In this document: positions 1 to 8,569 of the stretch, piece by piece | How the letters are laid out: the number at the start of each line of letters is the position of its first letter | How positions within the stretch are numbered: position 1 is the stretch's first letter | Origin: Myxococcota bacterium | Lineage (GTDB): Bacteria; Myxococcota_A; UBA9160; UBA4427 | Direction: 5' to 3' | Assembly: GCA_028278345.1 (NCBI GenBank) | Contig: JANQEL010000052.1 | Location: forward strand, 1-39,377 | DNA: 39,377 nt | Program-made: the position numbers and the translations under genes | Notes under the pieces: model-generated | Seen by the model: the letters and a program-made list of their open reading frames with translations, nothing else | Told to the model about the DNA's origin: nothing | Database searches by the model: none

Positions 1-969
1 GCTTCGTCCCACGCGAAGAGCCAGCCGCAGAACAAGGCCGACGGCTGGTGGGAGAGCTTCATCGGTCCCGGTTCGGCGATCGATACCGATCGCTTCTTCG
101 TGATCTGCACCAACCTGATCGGCGGTTGCTACGGCAGCACGGGTCCCTCGAGTATCGACCCCCGCACCGGACGGCCCTACGGGATGGACTTTCCGGTGCT
201 GACGGTGCGCGACATGGTTCGCGCGCAGGTTTCGCTGCTCGACCATCTCGGTATCGACCGGCTCCACGCTTCGGTGGGGGCCTCTCTCGGTGGCATGCAG
301 TCGGTGATGCTCGCCTCCCTCGTGCCCGATCGCGTGGACCGCATCGTGAGCATCTCGGCCGCCCTGCGGTCGCATCCGCAGTCGATCGCCATGCGCTTCG
401 TGCAGCGTCAGGCCGTGATGGCCGATCCCGACTGGCGCGACGGCGACTACTACGAATCCACGCTGCCCCATCGCGGGCTTCGGGTTGCGCGCGAAATGGG
501 CACCATCACTTATCGCTCGGGCCCGGAATGGCTCGAGCGCTTCGGCCGTCAGCGCATCGAACCCCACGGGCCGCCGCGGCTGACGGAGGATTTCGAGGTC
601 GAGCGCTATCTCGCCCATCAAGGCGACAAGTTCTGCATGCAGTACGACCCGAACTCGTACCTCTACATCTCGAAGGCGATGGATCTCTTCGATCTCACGG
701 CGACCGAAGGCGACGGCATGGCGGTGACCGGGGGCCCCGGGCGCGAGCTCGATTTCGTACGCGCGCCGGCCCTGGTGATCGGGGTAACCTCCGATCTTCT
801 CTTTCCCGTCTGGCAGCAGCGTGAACTCGCCGACAGCCTGCGCGACGTGGGGTGCCGCGTCGAGTACTTCGAGATCGACGCGCCCTTCGGTCACGACACC
901 TTCCTGATCGATCGCGAGCGTGTGGGGGGTGCCGTGCAGAAGCATCTCGAGGACGAAGATCTCACCTAG
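1..969 (+). CDS. metX: Homoserine O-acetyltransferase (MetX), 5' end missing
   Basis: Alpha/beta-hydrolase acyltransferase of methionine synthesis, transferring an acetyl group from acetyl-CoA to homoserine in the cytosol. The frame is open from base 1 and reads ASSHAKSQ...GWWESFIGPG, so the start lies upstream of the window. Family landmarks are the GGCYGSTGPSS block, the nucleophile serine in GASLGGMQ, an aspartate in GVTSDLLFP and a histidine in PFGHDTF, which form the Ser-Asp-His triad in the expected order. The stop is TAG at 967-969. Some MetX-family members use succinyl-CoA or serine instead; this cannot be settled from the visible part. Confidence in the family is high. Confidence 0.93.
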   Translation, partial: ASSHAKSQPQNKADGWWESFIGPGSAIDTDRFFVICTNLIGGCYGSTGPSSIDPRTGRPYGMDFPVLTVRDMVRAQVSLLDHLGIDRLHASVGASLGGMQSVMLASLVPDRVDRIVSISAALRSHPQSIAMRFVQRQAVMADPDWRDGDYYESTLPHRGLRVAREMGTITYRSGPEWLERFGRQRIEPHGPPRLTEDFEVERYLAHQGDKFCMQYDPNSYLYISKAMDLFDLTATEGDGMAVTGGPGRELDFVRAPALVIGVTSDLLFPVWQQRELADSLRDVGCRVEYFEIDAPFGHDTFLIDRERVGGAVQKHLEDEDLT

Positions 970-976
970 CAGGTTG

Positions 977-982
977 CTAGAT
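977..982 (+). promoter_or_regulatory. Possible -10 element just before the DUF3604 start
   Basis: TAGATT fits TANNNT and lies 8 bases from the ATG at 991, in the short gap after metX. If used, the mRNA would be leaderless or nearly so. No clear -35 was found, so this is a weak call. Confidence 0.3.
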
Positions 983-990
983 TGGCGGCG

Positions 991-2928
991 ATGAAGCGCC
1001 TGCATCGTGGCCGTGCGTGGTGGTTGATCGGGTTGACCCTCGTGGTCGCAGCGGTCGGGCGCGCGCAGACGCCGGTGCCCGACGTCGAAGCCTGCGCCGA
1101 TCGCGATCCCCTGCGCCGTCCCTTCTTCGGCGACATCCACGTTCATACCGCCTACTCCTTCGACGCCAGCACCCAGGACACGCGCAATACCCCCGCGGAT
1201 GCCTATCGCTTCGCCAAGGGCGAGAAGATGCGCATCCAACCGTACGACGAGGCGGGGCGCCCGATGCGCCAGGTGCAACTCGAACGGCCCCTCGACTTCG
1301 CGGTCGTCACCGACCACGCGGAACTGCTCGGTGAGACCCACATCTGCTTGACGCCCGGGGTGCCGGGCTACGGCTCCCTGATCTGCCGGATCCATCGCAA
1401 CCTTCCCGGCCTCGCGATGCAGCTGATCTCGGGCCGCACGATGGTGATGAAGTCGCGCTGGGGCATCTGCGGTGATGACGGCGCGTTCTGCCATGAGAAG
1501 GCGCGAAACATCTGGCAGGCGATCCGCGACGCCGCCGAAGACGCCCAGGATCGAACGCCCGCGTGTCGCTTCACGAGCTTCGTCGGTTACGAGTGGACGG
1601 CGACGGTCGGCACTGGTGGCAACCTGCATCGCAACGTCGTGTTCAAGAGCGCGAGGGTCCCCGACCTACCGGTGAGCTGGGTGGAGACGCCGAGCGCCGC
1701 GCACCTGTGGGACGAACTCGAAACGCGCTGCATCGAGGGGCTTGCGGGCTGCGATGCGCTCACCATCCCCCACAATTCGAACCTCTCGCGCGGCCGTATC
1801 TTCGCGACGCCCGCACTCGAAACGCCGGACGACGTCGACCAGCCGATCGATGCGGCGTTGGCGCGGCGGCGCGCACGCTTCGAACCCCTCGTCGAGATGA
1901 TGCAGCACAAGGGCGATTCGGAGTGCAGCGCCGAGTGGGCCACCTCGGACGAAGCCTGCGGCTTCGAAGCGCTCCCCTACGACTCGTTCGGCGCCAAGTT
2001 CAGCTTCCTCGTCCCGAAGCAGGCGCCAACTCGCAACATGTTCGTGCGCGACGCACTCCTGCAGGGCCTTCTGCAACAGGAAGAGCTCGGCGCGAACAGC
2101 TTGAAGTTCGGCGTCATCGCGAGCACCGACACCCACATTGCCGCCCCCGGACTCACGCGTGAGAAGGATCACCCCGGTCACGGCGGTGCGGGTATGGGGG
2201 CGAACGAGATCCAGGCGATGGGCTTCCCCGACGACCTCGAATACAACCCCGGCGGCCTCGCCGTGGTCTATGCCGAAGAGAACTCGCGCGCAGCGCTGTT
2301 CGACGCGATGCGCCGGCGCGAGACCTACGGCACGAGTGGCACGCGACCGACCGTGCGGTTCTTCGGCGGCTTCGACTATCCGGCCGACGTCTGCTCGCGC
2401 AGCGACCTGGTCGCGACCGGCTACGCGGGTGGCGTGCCGATGGGCGGTGACCTCGATTCCGCCGCGGCCCGCAAGAGGGGCGCGCCCCGGTTCATCGTCT
2501 CGGCGCTACGCGATCCCGGAACACCCGACACGCCGGGAACTCCGCTCCAGCGCATCCAGATCATCAAGGGGTGGGTGGAAGAGGGCGAGGTGCGCGAACG
2601 GGTCATCGACGTCGCAGGCGGTGCGAACCAGGCGAGCGTCGATTTGCGAACCTGCGCACCGCTCGGAACCGGCCACGACAGCCTCTGCACCCGTTGGGTC
2701 GACGACGACTTCGATCCCGATGCCCCCGCCTTCTACTACGCCCGCGTTCTCGAGAATCCGACCTGCCGTTGGAGTCAATATGTCTGCAACGACGCCGGCG
2801 TCGATTGCAGCGACCCCGCGACGGTGCCCAGTGGCCTGCTCGGGTGTTGTTCCGAAGAACATCGCCCGGTCATCCAGGAACGCGCGTGGACCTCACCGAT
2901 GTGGTACACGCCCGCGGCGTCGCCGTAG
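991..2928 (+). CDS. Exported DUF3604 family protein
   Basis: A 645-residue protein beginning with a basic stretch and a hydrophobic core (WWLIGLTLVVAAVGRAQ), a probable Sec signal peptide, so it should act outside the cytoplasm. The mature part opens with FFGDIHVHTAYSFDAS, followed by VVTDHAELLGE and IASTDTHIAAPG, the histidine/aspartate-rich blocks of DUF3604, a family resembling PHP-type metal hydrolases. Many cysteines in the last 150 residues fit an exported, disulfide-bonded protein. I chose ATG 991; a TTG at 982 is in frame. A TAGATT element at 977-982 sits only 8 bases before the ATG and no Shine-Dalgarno is visible. Substrate and role are unknown. Confidence 0.85.
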   Translation: MKRLHRGRAWWLIGLTLVVAAVGRAQTPVPDVEACADRDPLRRPFFGDIHVHTAYSFDASTQDTRNTPADAYRFAKGEKMRIQPYDEAGRPMRQVQLERPLDFAVVTDHAELLGETHICLTPGVPGYGSLICRIHRNLPGLAMQLISGRTMVMKSRWGICGDDGAFCHEKARNIWQAIRDAAEDAQDRTPACRFTSFVGYEWTATVGTGGNLHRNVVFKSARVPDLPVSWVETPSAAHLWDELETRCIEGLAGCDALTIPHNSNLSRGRIFATPALETPDDVDQPIDAALARRRARFEPLVEMMQHKGDSECSAEWATSDEACGFEALPYDSFGAKFSFLVPKQAPTRNMFVRDALLQGLLQQEELGANSLKFGVIASTDTHIAAPGLTREKDHPGHGGAGMGANEIQAMGFPDDLEYNPGGLAVVYAEENSRAALFDAMRRRETYGTSGTRPTVRFFGGFDYPADVCSRSDLVATGYAGGVPMGGDLDSAAARKRGAPRFIVSALRDPGTPDTPGTPLQRIQIIKGWVEEGEVRERVIDVAGGANQASVDLRTCAPLGTGHDSLCTRWVDDDFDPDAPAFYYARVLENPTCRWSQYVCNDAGVDCSDPATVPSGLLGCCSEEHRPVIQERAWTSPMWYTPAASP

Positions 2929-2931
2929 ATC

Positions 2932-3564
2932 TCAGGACCCGCGTCGTTTCGTGCGCTTGTCTAGGGCGCGCCTCGTTTCCTCGGAAACGGGCGCGGCGAG
3001 GATCGCCGCGGTCAGGTCCACCAGGTGACTCGTGAAGAGGACCTGGTCGCGCCGGTTGAGCTCGGCGCGTCGACCCAGTTCGTGGTGGGCCAGCTGCATC
3101 GCGGTGAAGCGGCGGTGCATGCGCACCGCCTCCTCGGGAATCCAGCGGACCACCATGCGTCGCCAGCGCCCCCAGCTCTTCGCGATGCCTTCGGTGGCAT
3201 CGTGCAGGGTCTGCTCGTGGGGGAGGTTGATCAGATGACCGAAGATGCGCAGGAACTGGCGCCCTCCCGGATCGCCGAGCAGCGAAGCGGGCGGCCGCAC
3301 CAGGGCTCCTGCGAGACCGCGCAGATCCGGTTCGCCGGATTCGAGGTGATCGAGCAGGGCGTTGCGCCGGGCGTCGATCTCGAGGTGGTAGGGCTCCATC
3401 ACGGCGCTCAGCAGGCCCTCGCGATCGCCGAAGTGGTACTGCAGCGCGCTCACGTTGCCCTGTTTGGCCGCGCGGCTGATCTCGCGCAGCGAGACGTTCT
3501 CGACGCCGCGCTCGGCGAAGAGCTGTCGCGCGGTGTCGATCAGCTTCTCCCGGGTGCCGTGCAT
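2932..3564 (-). CDS. TetR/AcrR family transcriptional regulator
   Basis: A 210-residue one-component regulator. Residues 4-51 carry the TetR helix-turn-helix: TREKLIDTARQLFAERG, then SLREISRAA and the typical end of the recognition helix, YHFGDREGLL. The remaining 160 residues are a helical ligand-binding and dimer domain with no recognisable specificity. ATG 3564 is the only sensible start; the frame stays open upstream on this strand through the acyl-CoA dehydrogenase gene, but that part is antisense shadow. The gene is divergent from the acyl-CoA dehydrogenase across 156 bases, so it probably represses that gene and itself, with an acyl-CoA or fatty acid as a likely ligand (inference). Confidence 0.88.
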   Translation of the reverse strand: MHGTREKLIDTARQLFAERGVENVSLREISRAAKQGNVSALQYHFGDREGLLSAVMEPYHLEIDARRNALLDHLESGEPDLRGLAGALVRPPASLLGDPGGRQFLRIFGHLINLPHEQTLHDATEGIAKSWGRWRRMVVRWIPEEAVRMHRRFTAMQLAHHELGRRAELNRRDQVLFTSHLVDLTAAILAAPVSEETRRALDKRTKRRGS

Positions 3565-3617
3565 CCGTCTGAGCGCCCCCTGAATCGGTCCTGGCGGGTT
3601 GCCAGCCTGCGCCAACT

Positions 3618-3630
3618 GGTGTAATTCACC
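3618..3630. promoter_or_regulatory. Candidate TetR operator
   Basis: GGTG-TAATT-CACC is a 13-base quasi-palindrome in the divergent intergenic region between the TetR gene and the acyl-CoA dehydrogenase gene. Its position and symmetry fit an operator, but the arms are only 4 bases, so chance is a real alternative. Confidence 0.25.
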
Positions 3631-3720
3631 TGACTGAAAACTGCAAGCGATCGATTTTCTCGCGCTCGAAACCGCTTCCATTACATTCGATCCACTCTCC
3701 CTAGAACGAAAGGCAATCCG

Positions 3721-5052
3721 ATGACTGCACTCCCGACCCATCCCGAGATGAACGACCTGCGGATGTCCGACGCCGCGAAGCCCCTCTACGACAAGGTCGT
3801 CCAATTCATTCGCGACGAGATCGAACCCGTTTCGGAACGCTTCGAGGAGCTGCAAGGGCAGCGCCCTGGCAACTGGGAATGGCATCCCGAACAGCTCGAG
3901 ATCCTGGAGGCGCTCAAGGGCAAGGCCCGGGCCGCGGGTCTCTGGAACTTCTTCCTCCCCGATGCGGAGACGGGGGAGGGCCTCTCGAACCTCGACTACG
4001 CCTACATCGCCGCCGAACTCGGCAAGTACCGCATGGCCTCCGAGACGCTCAACTGCTCGGCGCCCGACACGGGCAACATGGAGGTGCTCGAGCGCGTCGG
4101 GACTCCCGAGCAGAAGAAGCAGTGGCTCGAACCCCTGCTGAACGGTGAGATCCGCTCCGCCTACATCATGACCGAGCCCGACATCGCCTCCTCGGACGCG
4201 AAGAACATCGCCTGCCGCGCCGATCTCGAAGGCGACGAGTGGGTGATCAACGGCGACAAGTACTTCTCGTCGGGCGCCGGCGATCCGCGTTGCAAGATCA
4301 TGATCGTCATGGTGAAGACCAACGACGATGGCCCGCCCCACCAGCGCCAATCCCAGATCCTCGTCCCGATGGACACCCCCGGTGTGGAGATCGTGGGTGC
4401 GATGCACGTCTTCGGCGACGACGACGCTCCACACGGCCACATGCACCTGCGCTTCAACAACTGTCGCGTGCCGAAGGAGAACATCCTGCTCGGCGAGGGG
4501 CGGGGCTTCGAGATCTCGCAGGTCCGCCTCGGCCCCGGCCGCATCCATCACTGCATGCGCTCGATCGGCGCGGCGGAGCGCGCGATCGAGTTGATGGTCG
4601 ATCGCGGCATCACCCGCCAGGCCTTCGGCAAGAACCTCGCAAACCTCGGCAAGAACACCGAGATGATCGCGAAGGCGCGCATCGAGATCGAAGCCATGCG
4701 CATGATGGTGCTCAAGGCCGCCAAGGCGATGGACGTTCTGGGCAACGCACAGGCCCGCGTCTGGGTGAGCGCCATCAAGGCCCTCGTGCCGATCCGCGTG
4801 TGCGCCATCATCGACGACGCCATCCAGATCCACGGCGGCACGGGCGTCACCCAGTGGACTCCGCTGGCCCGGCTCTACGCAAACCAGCGAACGCTGCGCC
4901 TGGCCGACGGCCCCGATGAAGTGCATTGGCACGTGGTGGGTCGCGCCGAGATCGCGCACCGCATCGAGAACGGCGGCATGGACTACGACCCGAAGGCCGC
5001 CTACTACGCGGAAGGGGCCGAGAGCACGGGCGGTGTCTTCAGCGGTCCTTGA
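3721..5052 (+). CDS. Acyl-CoA dehydrogenase, ACAD10/11-like
   Basis: A 443-residue flavoenzyme that should oxidise an acyl-CoA to the 2-enoyl-CoA and pass electrons to ETF. Evidence: an N-terminal helical domain with LWNFFLPD and LNCSAPDTGNMEVL, the FAD-binding signature AYIMTEPDIASSDA, a beta domain with the NCRVPKENILLGEG block, and a C-terminal helical domain with DAIQIHGGTGVTQ and TLRLADGPDEVH. These blocks are those of the ACAD10/11-like subgroup rather than short-chain dehydrogenases. ATG 3721 follows an AAAGG-like site. The gene is divergent from a TetR regulator and 34 bases upstream of a thioesterase, suggesting a small lipid-catabolic operon. Chain-length specificity is unknown. Confidence 0.92.
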   Translation: MTALPTHPEMNDLRMSDAAKPLYDKVVQFIRDEIEPVSERFEELQGQRPGNWEWHPEQLEILEALKGKARAAGLWNFFLPDAETGEGLSNLDYAYIAAELGKYRMASETLNCSAPDTGNMEVLERVGTPEQKKQWLEPLLNGEIRSAYIMTEPDIASSDAKNIACRADLEGDEWVINGDKYFSSGAGDPRCKIMIVMVKTNDDGPPHQRQSQILVPMDTPGVEIVGAMHVFGDDDAPHGHMHLRFNNCRVPKENILLGEGRGFEISQVRLGPGRIHHCMRSIGAAERAIELMVDRGITRQAFGKNLANLGKNTEMIAKARIEIEAMRMMVLKAAKAMDVLGNAQARVWVSAIKALVPIRVCAIIDDAIQIHGGTGVTQWTPLARLYANQRTLRLADGPDEVHWHVVGRAEIAHRIENGGMDYDPKAAYYAEGAESTGGVFSGP

Positions 5053-5086
5053 TCGGGGGCGTGGCGGAAGGCTCCGAGCAGGACCC

Positions 5087-5935
5087 ATGTCCGATCAGAT
5101 CGAACGACTGATCGCCCGACTCGATCTCGAGACGGCGGCCGCCGACGAATTCGTCGGCAGCGCCGGACCGGGAGGCCGCGGCTATCGCGAGCGGCTCTAC
5201 GGCGGGCTGGTCGCATCGCAGGCGTACGTCGCCGCGGCGCGCACCGCCGATGTCGGGCCGATCCACTCGCTGCACCTCTACTTCCTGCGCCCCGGCGAGT
5301 CCGAGCGCCCGATCCGCTACGAGGTCGATCGCATCAAGCAGGGGCGCAACTTCCAGGTTCGCGAGGTGCGCGCCTTCCAGGGCGAAAAGCGCATCTTCCA
5401 GATGCTGGCGAGCTTCACCGCCAACGTCCCGGGCGTCGAGCATCAAGACCCGATGCCCGAAGTGCCCGCTCCGGAGGCGCTACCGAATCGGGATCGGGTG
5501 CGCGACAAGCCCGGTTGGGAAGAGCAACCGATCGACTGTCGAACCGACGACCCGACGGGTGAACGCAGCGATCCCAACTACTGGATCTGGATGCGCCCGA
5601 TGCAACCACTGCCGGACGACCCCGTGTTACATACCGCGGCGCTGGTCTTCGCAAGCGATCGCGCCTTCCTGTCGACGCCGGCGCTCCCGCACAAGGACGC
5701 TGGCGAGTTCACCGGCGCAAGCCTCGACCACACCATCTGGTTCCACGACGTGGTCGACTTCAACGAGTGGCATCTCCACGCGATGCACAGCCCGGCAGCC
5801 CGCCACGAGCGGGGCCTTGCATTGGGCTCGATCTACCGCCGCAACGGACGCCGCGTGGCTTCGTCGGCGCAGGAAGGCGCCCTGCGTTTCAACTCGATGG
5901 GGAACGGGCTCGAGCGCAGCCTCAATCGGCCTTGA
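5087..5935 (+). CDS. tesB: Acyl-CoA thioesterase II (TesB family)
   Basis: A 282-residue double-hotdog thioesterase that hydrolyses acyl-CoA to free fatty acid and CoA in the cytosol. First hotdog: RLYGGLVASQAY, HSLHLYFLRPG and QGRNFQVREVRAFQ. Second: SLDHTIWFH with the expected aspartate, the MHSPAA loop with the hydroxyl residue, and SSAQEGALRF with the glutamine, matching the Asp-Thr/Ser-Gln active site of TesB. Length is normal for the family. The start is the ATG at 5087, 34 bases after the acyl-CoA dehydrogenase stop and likely in the same transcript. Its 3' end overlaps the convergent universal stress gene by 14 bases. Confidence 0.93.
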   Translation: MSDQIERLIARLDLETAAADEFVGSAGPGGRGYRERLYGGLVASQAYVAAARTADVGPIHSLHLYFLRPGESERPIRYEVDRIKQGRNFQVREVRAFQGEKRIFQMLASFTANVPGVEHQDPMPEVPAPEALPNRDRVRDKPGWEEQPIDCRTDDPTGERSDPNYWIWMRPMQPLPDDPVLHTAALVFASDRAFLSTPALPHKDAGEFTGASLDHTIWFHDVVDFNEWHLHAMHSPAARHERGLALGSIYRRNGRRVASSAQEGALRFNSMGNGLERSLNRP

Positions 5936-6362
5936 CGGTCACGACGGGGCAGGGTGCACCGCGAACGGTGCGCTCGGCCACGCTTCCGACGATGACCTGC
6001 TTGAGGCCGCTGATGCCACGGGTTCCCATCACGATGAGGTCGGCGTCGATTTCGTTCGCGACCTCGCAGATCGCCTCGGACGGAAGGTTGGAACGCACCT
6101 TCGTGCTGACGACGAGGCCTTCGCCGTGCAGACGGTCTCGTACGGCCTCGAGCTTCTCACTCGCCGCCTTCTTCAGGGCGTGAAAGAACTCATCCGGAGC
6201 ATCTACGCCGAGCGAAGCCGCCCCGGCGACGTTTTGCTGGTAGCAGTGGAGCACTGTGACATGGGCGTCGAACTTCTTCGCCAACGTCGTCGCAAGCTCC
6301 AGAGCGGAACCCGCATCTTCCGAGAAGTCGTATGGAACGAGGATCTTCTTGATATCCGTCAT
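5922..6362 (-). CDS. Universal stress protein (UspA family)
   Basis: A 146-residue single-domain Usp. It starts TDIKKILVPYDFSEDAGSAL and ends with the ATP-binding pattern GTRGISG, then IVGSVAERTV and CPVVTV, matching G-x2-G-x9-G-S. ATP binding is therefore expected. The ATG at 6362 was chosen because GGAGG lies 6-7 bases upstream; a longer in-frame start at 6440 would add residues with no family match. Such proteins act in the cytosol in stress survival, but the partner is not shown by the sequence. The gene marks the left boundary of a gene-poor region. Confidence 0.93.
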   Translation of the reverse strand: MTDIKKILVPYDFSEDAGSALELATTLAKKFDAHVTVLHCYQQNVAGAASLGVDAPDEFFHALKKAASEKLEAVRDRLHGEGLVVSTKVRSNLPSEAICEVANEIDADLIVMGTRGISGLKQVIVGSVAERTVRGAPCPVVTVKAD

Positions 6363-6591
6363 CGTGCCTCCCTGGAGTCGCGATTCGCGCGAAGCATCAG
6401 ATTTAAAGTGCGGAACCACTTCTACGCTGCACTGCCTCACATTTCTACTGCTAGTCCCAGGGGTCCCGAATTCAAGGTCCCACGGCCTGTCGCGAGCAAT
6501 TCATGCGACAAGGCAGCCGCGATCGCTTTGCCGGCGCGAGGCGCGCCCCACTGCGGCGGGGGGAGTCTGGGGCGAACTCGCCTCTGGGATC

Positions 6592-6624
6592 GATTCCCTG
6601 GTCTGTAGGGAAAGCACAGGGAAT
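6592..6624. repeat. Inverted repeat GATTCCCTG ... CAGGGAAT
   Basis: ATTCCCTG (6593-6600) is mirrored by CAGGGAAT (6617-6624) across a 16-base spacer that itself holds another AGGGAA. The same arms recur about 100 bases downstream. Confidence 0.55.
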
Positions 6625-6694
6625 ACCCTCGACTTCTGAACGCCGAACAAGACCAGAGTCGGAATTCCTGCGACGACTTGCGGCCACGGCGACT

Positions 6695-6723
6695 GATTCC
6701 CTGCGATCGAGAGCAGGGAAATC
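6695..6723. repeat. Inverted repeat GATTCCCTGC ... GCAGGGAA(A)TC
   Basis: The left arm is 6695-6704 and the right arm 6713-6723, with one extra A in the right arm and an 8-base loop. It has the same core as the repeat at 6592-6624, so the two look like members of one short repeat family. Confidence 0.6.
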
Positions 6724-6970
6724 GCGCCCGTGAGCAGAGAAATGTCTAACCCAGCGTGCAGCCCCGGCATGGCCCGTGGAATCTCGGCACTGTTCGGGAG
6801 CCGCGCCACTCAGACCGGCTTCTCTCAGTTGGTTGGATCAGCTGACCGGCCCCGATCACGAGACCGGAGATGCGAGCTCGTCACGTCCCCGAGCTCTTTG
6901 ATTCGGATCACGCCAGACGACGAGGGTAAGTCATGACCCCTGGGGCGGTGCCGACGAGCACATAGAGCTG

Positions 6971-7008
6971 GCAATCTTGTTGTCTCGGCTCAGAACAAGT
7001 GAGATTGC
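6971..7008. repeat. Imperfect hairpin
   Basis: GCAATCT plus TTGTT (6971-6982) pairs with AACAA (6994-6998) and AGATTGC (7002-7008), with a 3-base bulge and an 11-base loop. No T-run follows, so a simple terminator is unlikely. It could be part of an RNA or just chance. Confidence 0.35.
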
Positions 7009-7576
7009 TGGAGAGACAGAGTCCAACCACGAGGCGAGGAGTTCGCGATATCGCACCGCATTCTTCTCGCCGCTGTTTGGTCGACACCGGATCGACGCCA
7101 ATTCGCGAGAACGGAAGGACGAAGGAACGTCGAGGGCGGGTATGTCGCGAATCGACAGTCAACCGAAAGAGATGGTGGTCCACACCTGAGATGTTCGGTG
7201 GGTTCGTGGAGCCTCATACTTGGCGAACGAAGCACCACCATCGATCTCGGGGCGATTAGGATCTTCGTTCGAGATTCTGGGGAGTGTGCGTCATGAGAGC
7301 TAGTCAGCAAGGGTCGATTCTCGCTTCCCGCATACCAGTGCAGTATTCCGGTCGGTCGCCTCTGTTCTTGAAAACGACAGCCTTTGCACGATTCTGCTGG
7401 ACGACTAGCCCGCCAGCCAAGTAGGATCCCGGGCTCGTTCCAGAATCGTGCGACCATAGTTCTCGGTTCGCAGGCAATACGACGACCCGAATCCCTGACG
7501 AGCCGAAACGCACCAGATGCAGGCTTGAGTTGCTCTCGACGTGCAACGCGGGCGGTCGAAACCTTGGGGGAGCGCA

Positions 7577-8569
7577 GTGGCAACTGAGGTAGGAGTCGAA
7601 ATTGTCGCCGGGGTCAGCACAGTGGCCGCGGCGATAGCAGCAGCCATCACAAAGAACATAGTGGAACGAAAGAGCGCGCTCGGGGCACAACACTTGCAGG
7701 CGGTGAAAGATGAGCGCGACGCCTTGGCTTCGCAATGCTCGGCTAGTGAAGAAGAAAACTCGAACCTCACTTTCGCGCTCCGCCTGGCCGTAGAGCAGGA
7801 AATGGACGGTTGGAAGTTGTCTCACAACTTGAGCCATCGCATTCGAGACATCGAGACCGTGGTCAGCGAAACGGACTTCCGGGATGACGTTGAAAGAACG
7901 AACTGTGCTGGAAAAGTGCATAGTTCTCTTGGACACGTCTTGCTTGAACTTGTGACGTACTTCGAGAAGTACGTCACGAAGCAACCAACCGCCGCCTGCA
8001 TCAAGATCTTCGGCGACCCACCCGAGATTCGCGCCTTTGACTCGGCCAACACGAACGAACCGCAGCAAGCTCAGAATTCAGACCAACCGCCGCTAGTGTT
8101 GTGCCTTGTACGCGACCCTGTCTCACAAGCTCGTCGAACGAGCGAAGAAGCAGCGTATCCGCTTACGTCGTCAACAGCGTTTCTCGAGATCTTTGAGAAG
8201 GATCTGAAATTTTTCTCTGTCAATGATGATCTGGAAACGGAGTTCAGAAACGGGAAGTACCGAAACCCGACTCCAGATTTTTGGACCCGGTACCGAAGTG
8301 TCCTCGTGATTCCGATTCGGGCCCGCGCTCGCGACAGCCGTCGTCCGACAGCATCAGACCATGAAATCGTTGGATTCCTCGCGCTCGATACCCCCGACGC
8401 GGGGGCGTTTCGACCGCGTCACGATGGCGAACTCGCGGCCGGCTTTCACGTCGCGGCCGCTGCGGCAGATCAGCTCTACTGGCCCCTAAAGCACCTAATG
8501 AAACGAACCTACGCACGCGAGCCCCGGCTCTACAGGCCGCTGACGGGAGATTCACATGTCAACCGATAG
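7577..8569 (+). CDS. Membrane-anchored GAF-like domain protein, unrecognised
   Basis: I do not recognise this 330-residue protein as a named family. A hydrophobic segment near the N-terminus (EIVAGVSTVAAAIAAAI) could be one membrane helix. A charged, probably coiled-coil stretch follows (residues about 30-90). The C-terminal half resembles a GAF fold: TAFLEIFEKDLKFFSVNDDL, then YRSVLVIPIR and EIVGFLALDTPDAGAF, then AAAADQLYWPL. That suggests an inner-membrane sensor with a cytosolic ligand-binding domain (inference). I chose GTG 7577 because GGGGGAG lies 4 bases upstream; TTG/ATG alternatives upstream lack this. Codon use and GC look unlike the neighbours. The stop overlaps the next small gene by 14 bases. 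Residues 121-129 sit on a perfect 12-2-12 inverted repeat. Confidence 0.65.
   Translation: MATEVGVEIVAGVSTVAAAIAAAITKNIVERKSALGAQHLQAVKDERDALASQCSASEEENSNLTFALRLAVEQEMDGWKLSHNLSHRIRDIETVVSETDFRDDVERTNCAGKVHSSLGHVLLELVTYFEKYVTKQPTAACIKIFGDPPEIRAFDSANTNEPQQAQNSDQPPLVLCLVRDPVSQARRTSEEAAYPLTSSTAFLEIFEKDLKFFSVNDDLETEFRNGKYRNPTPDFWTRYRSVLVIPIRARARDSRRPTASDHEIVGFLALDTPDAGAFRPRHDGELAAGFHVAAAAADQLYWPLKHLMKRTYAREPRLYRPLTGDSHVNR
7952..7977. repeat. Perfect 12-2-12 inverted repeat inside the GAF-like gene
   Basis: GTGACGTACTTC (7952-7963) and GAAGTACGTCAC (7966-7977) are exact reverse complements separated by GA. The stretch is translated as VTYFEKYVT. It would form a very tight hairpin or cruciform. 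Confidence 0.8.

Larger units (their letters stand above)
6363..7576. other. Gene-poor 1.2-kb stretch with inverted repeats
   Basis: No convincing gene in either strand. Short open frames exist, but none has a good ribosome binding site or a recognisable protein. The DNA looks less GC-rich than its surroundings and contains two TTCCCTG/CAGGGAA inverted repeats (6592-6624 and 6695-6723) and a longer imperfect hairpin at 6971-7008. It may be the decayed edge of an island, a multi-copy repeat, or hold an RNA I cannot recognise. Confidence 0.5.

Noticed and set aside
2932..5088. Open frame of 718 residues on the minus strand across the acyl-CoA dehydrogenase gene
   Set aside because: Only the first-encoded end near 3564 downwards (TetR) is protein-like. 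The rest is antisense to a clear acyl-CoA dehydrogenase and reflects high-GC codon bias.
7304..8068. Minus-strand frame of 254 residues opposite the GAF-like gene
   Set aside because: No ribosome site or family match; the plus-strand gene has both a good start and domain-like sequence.
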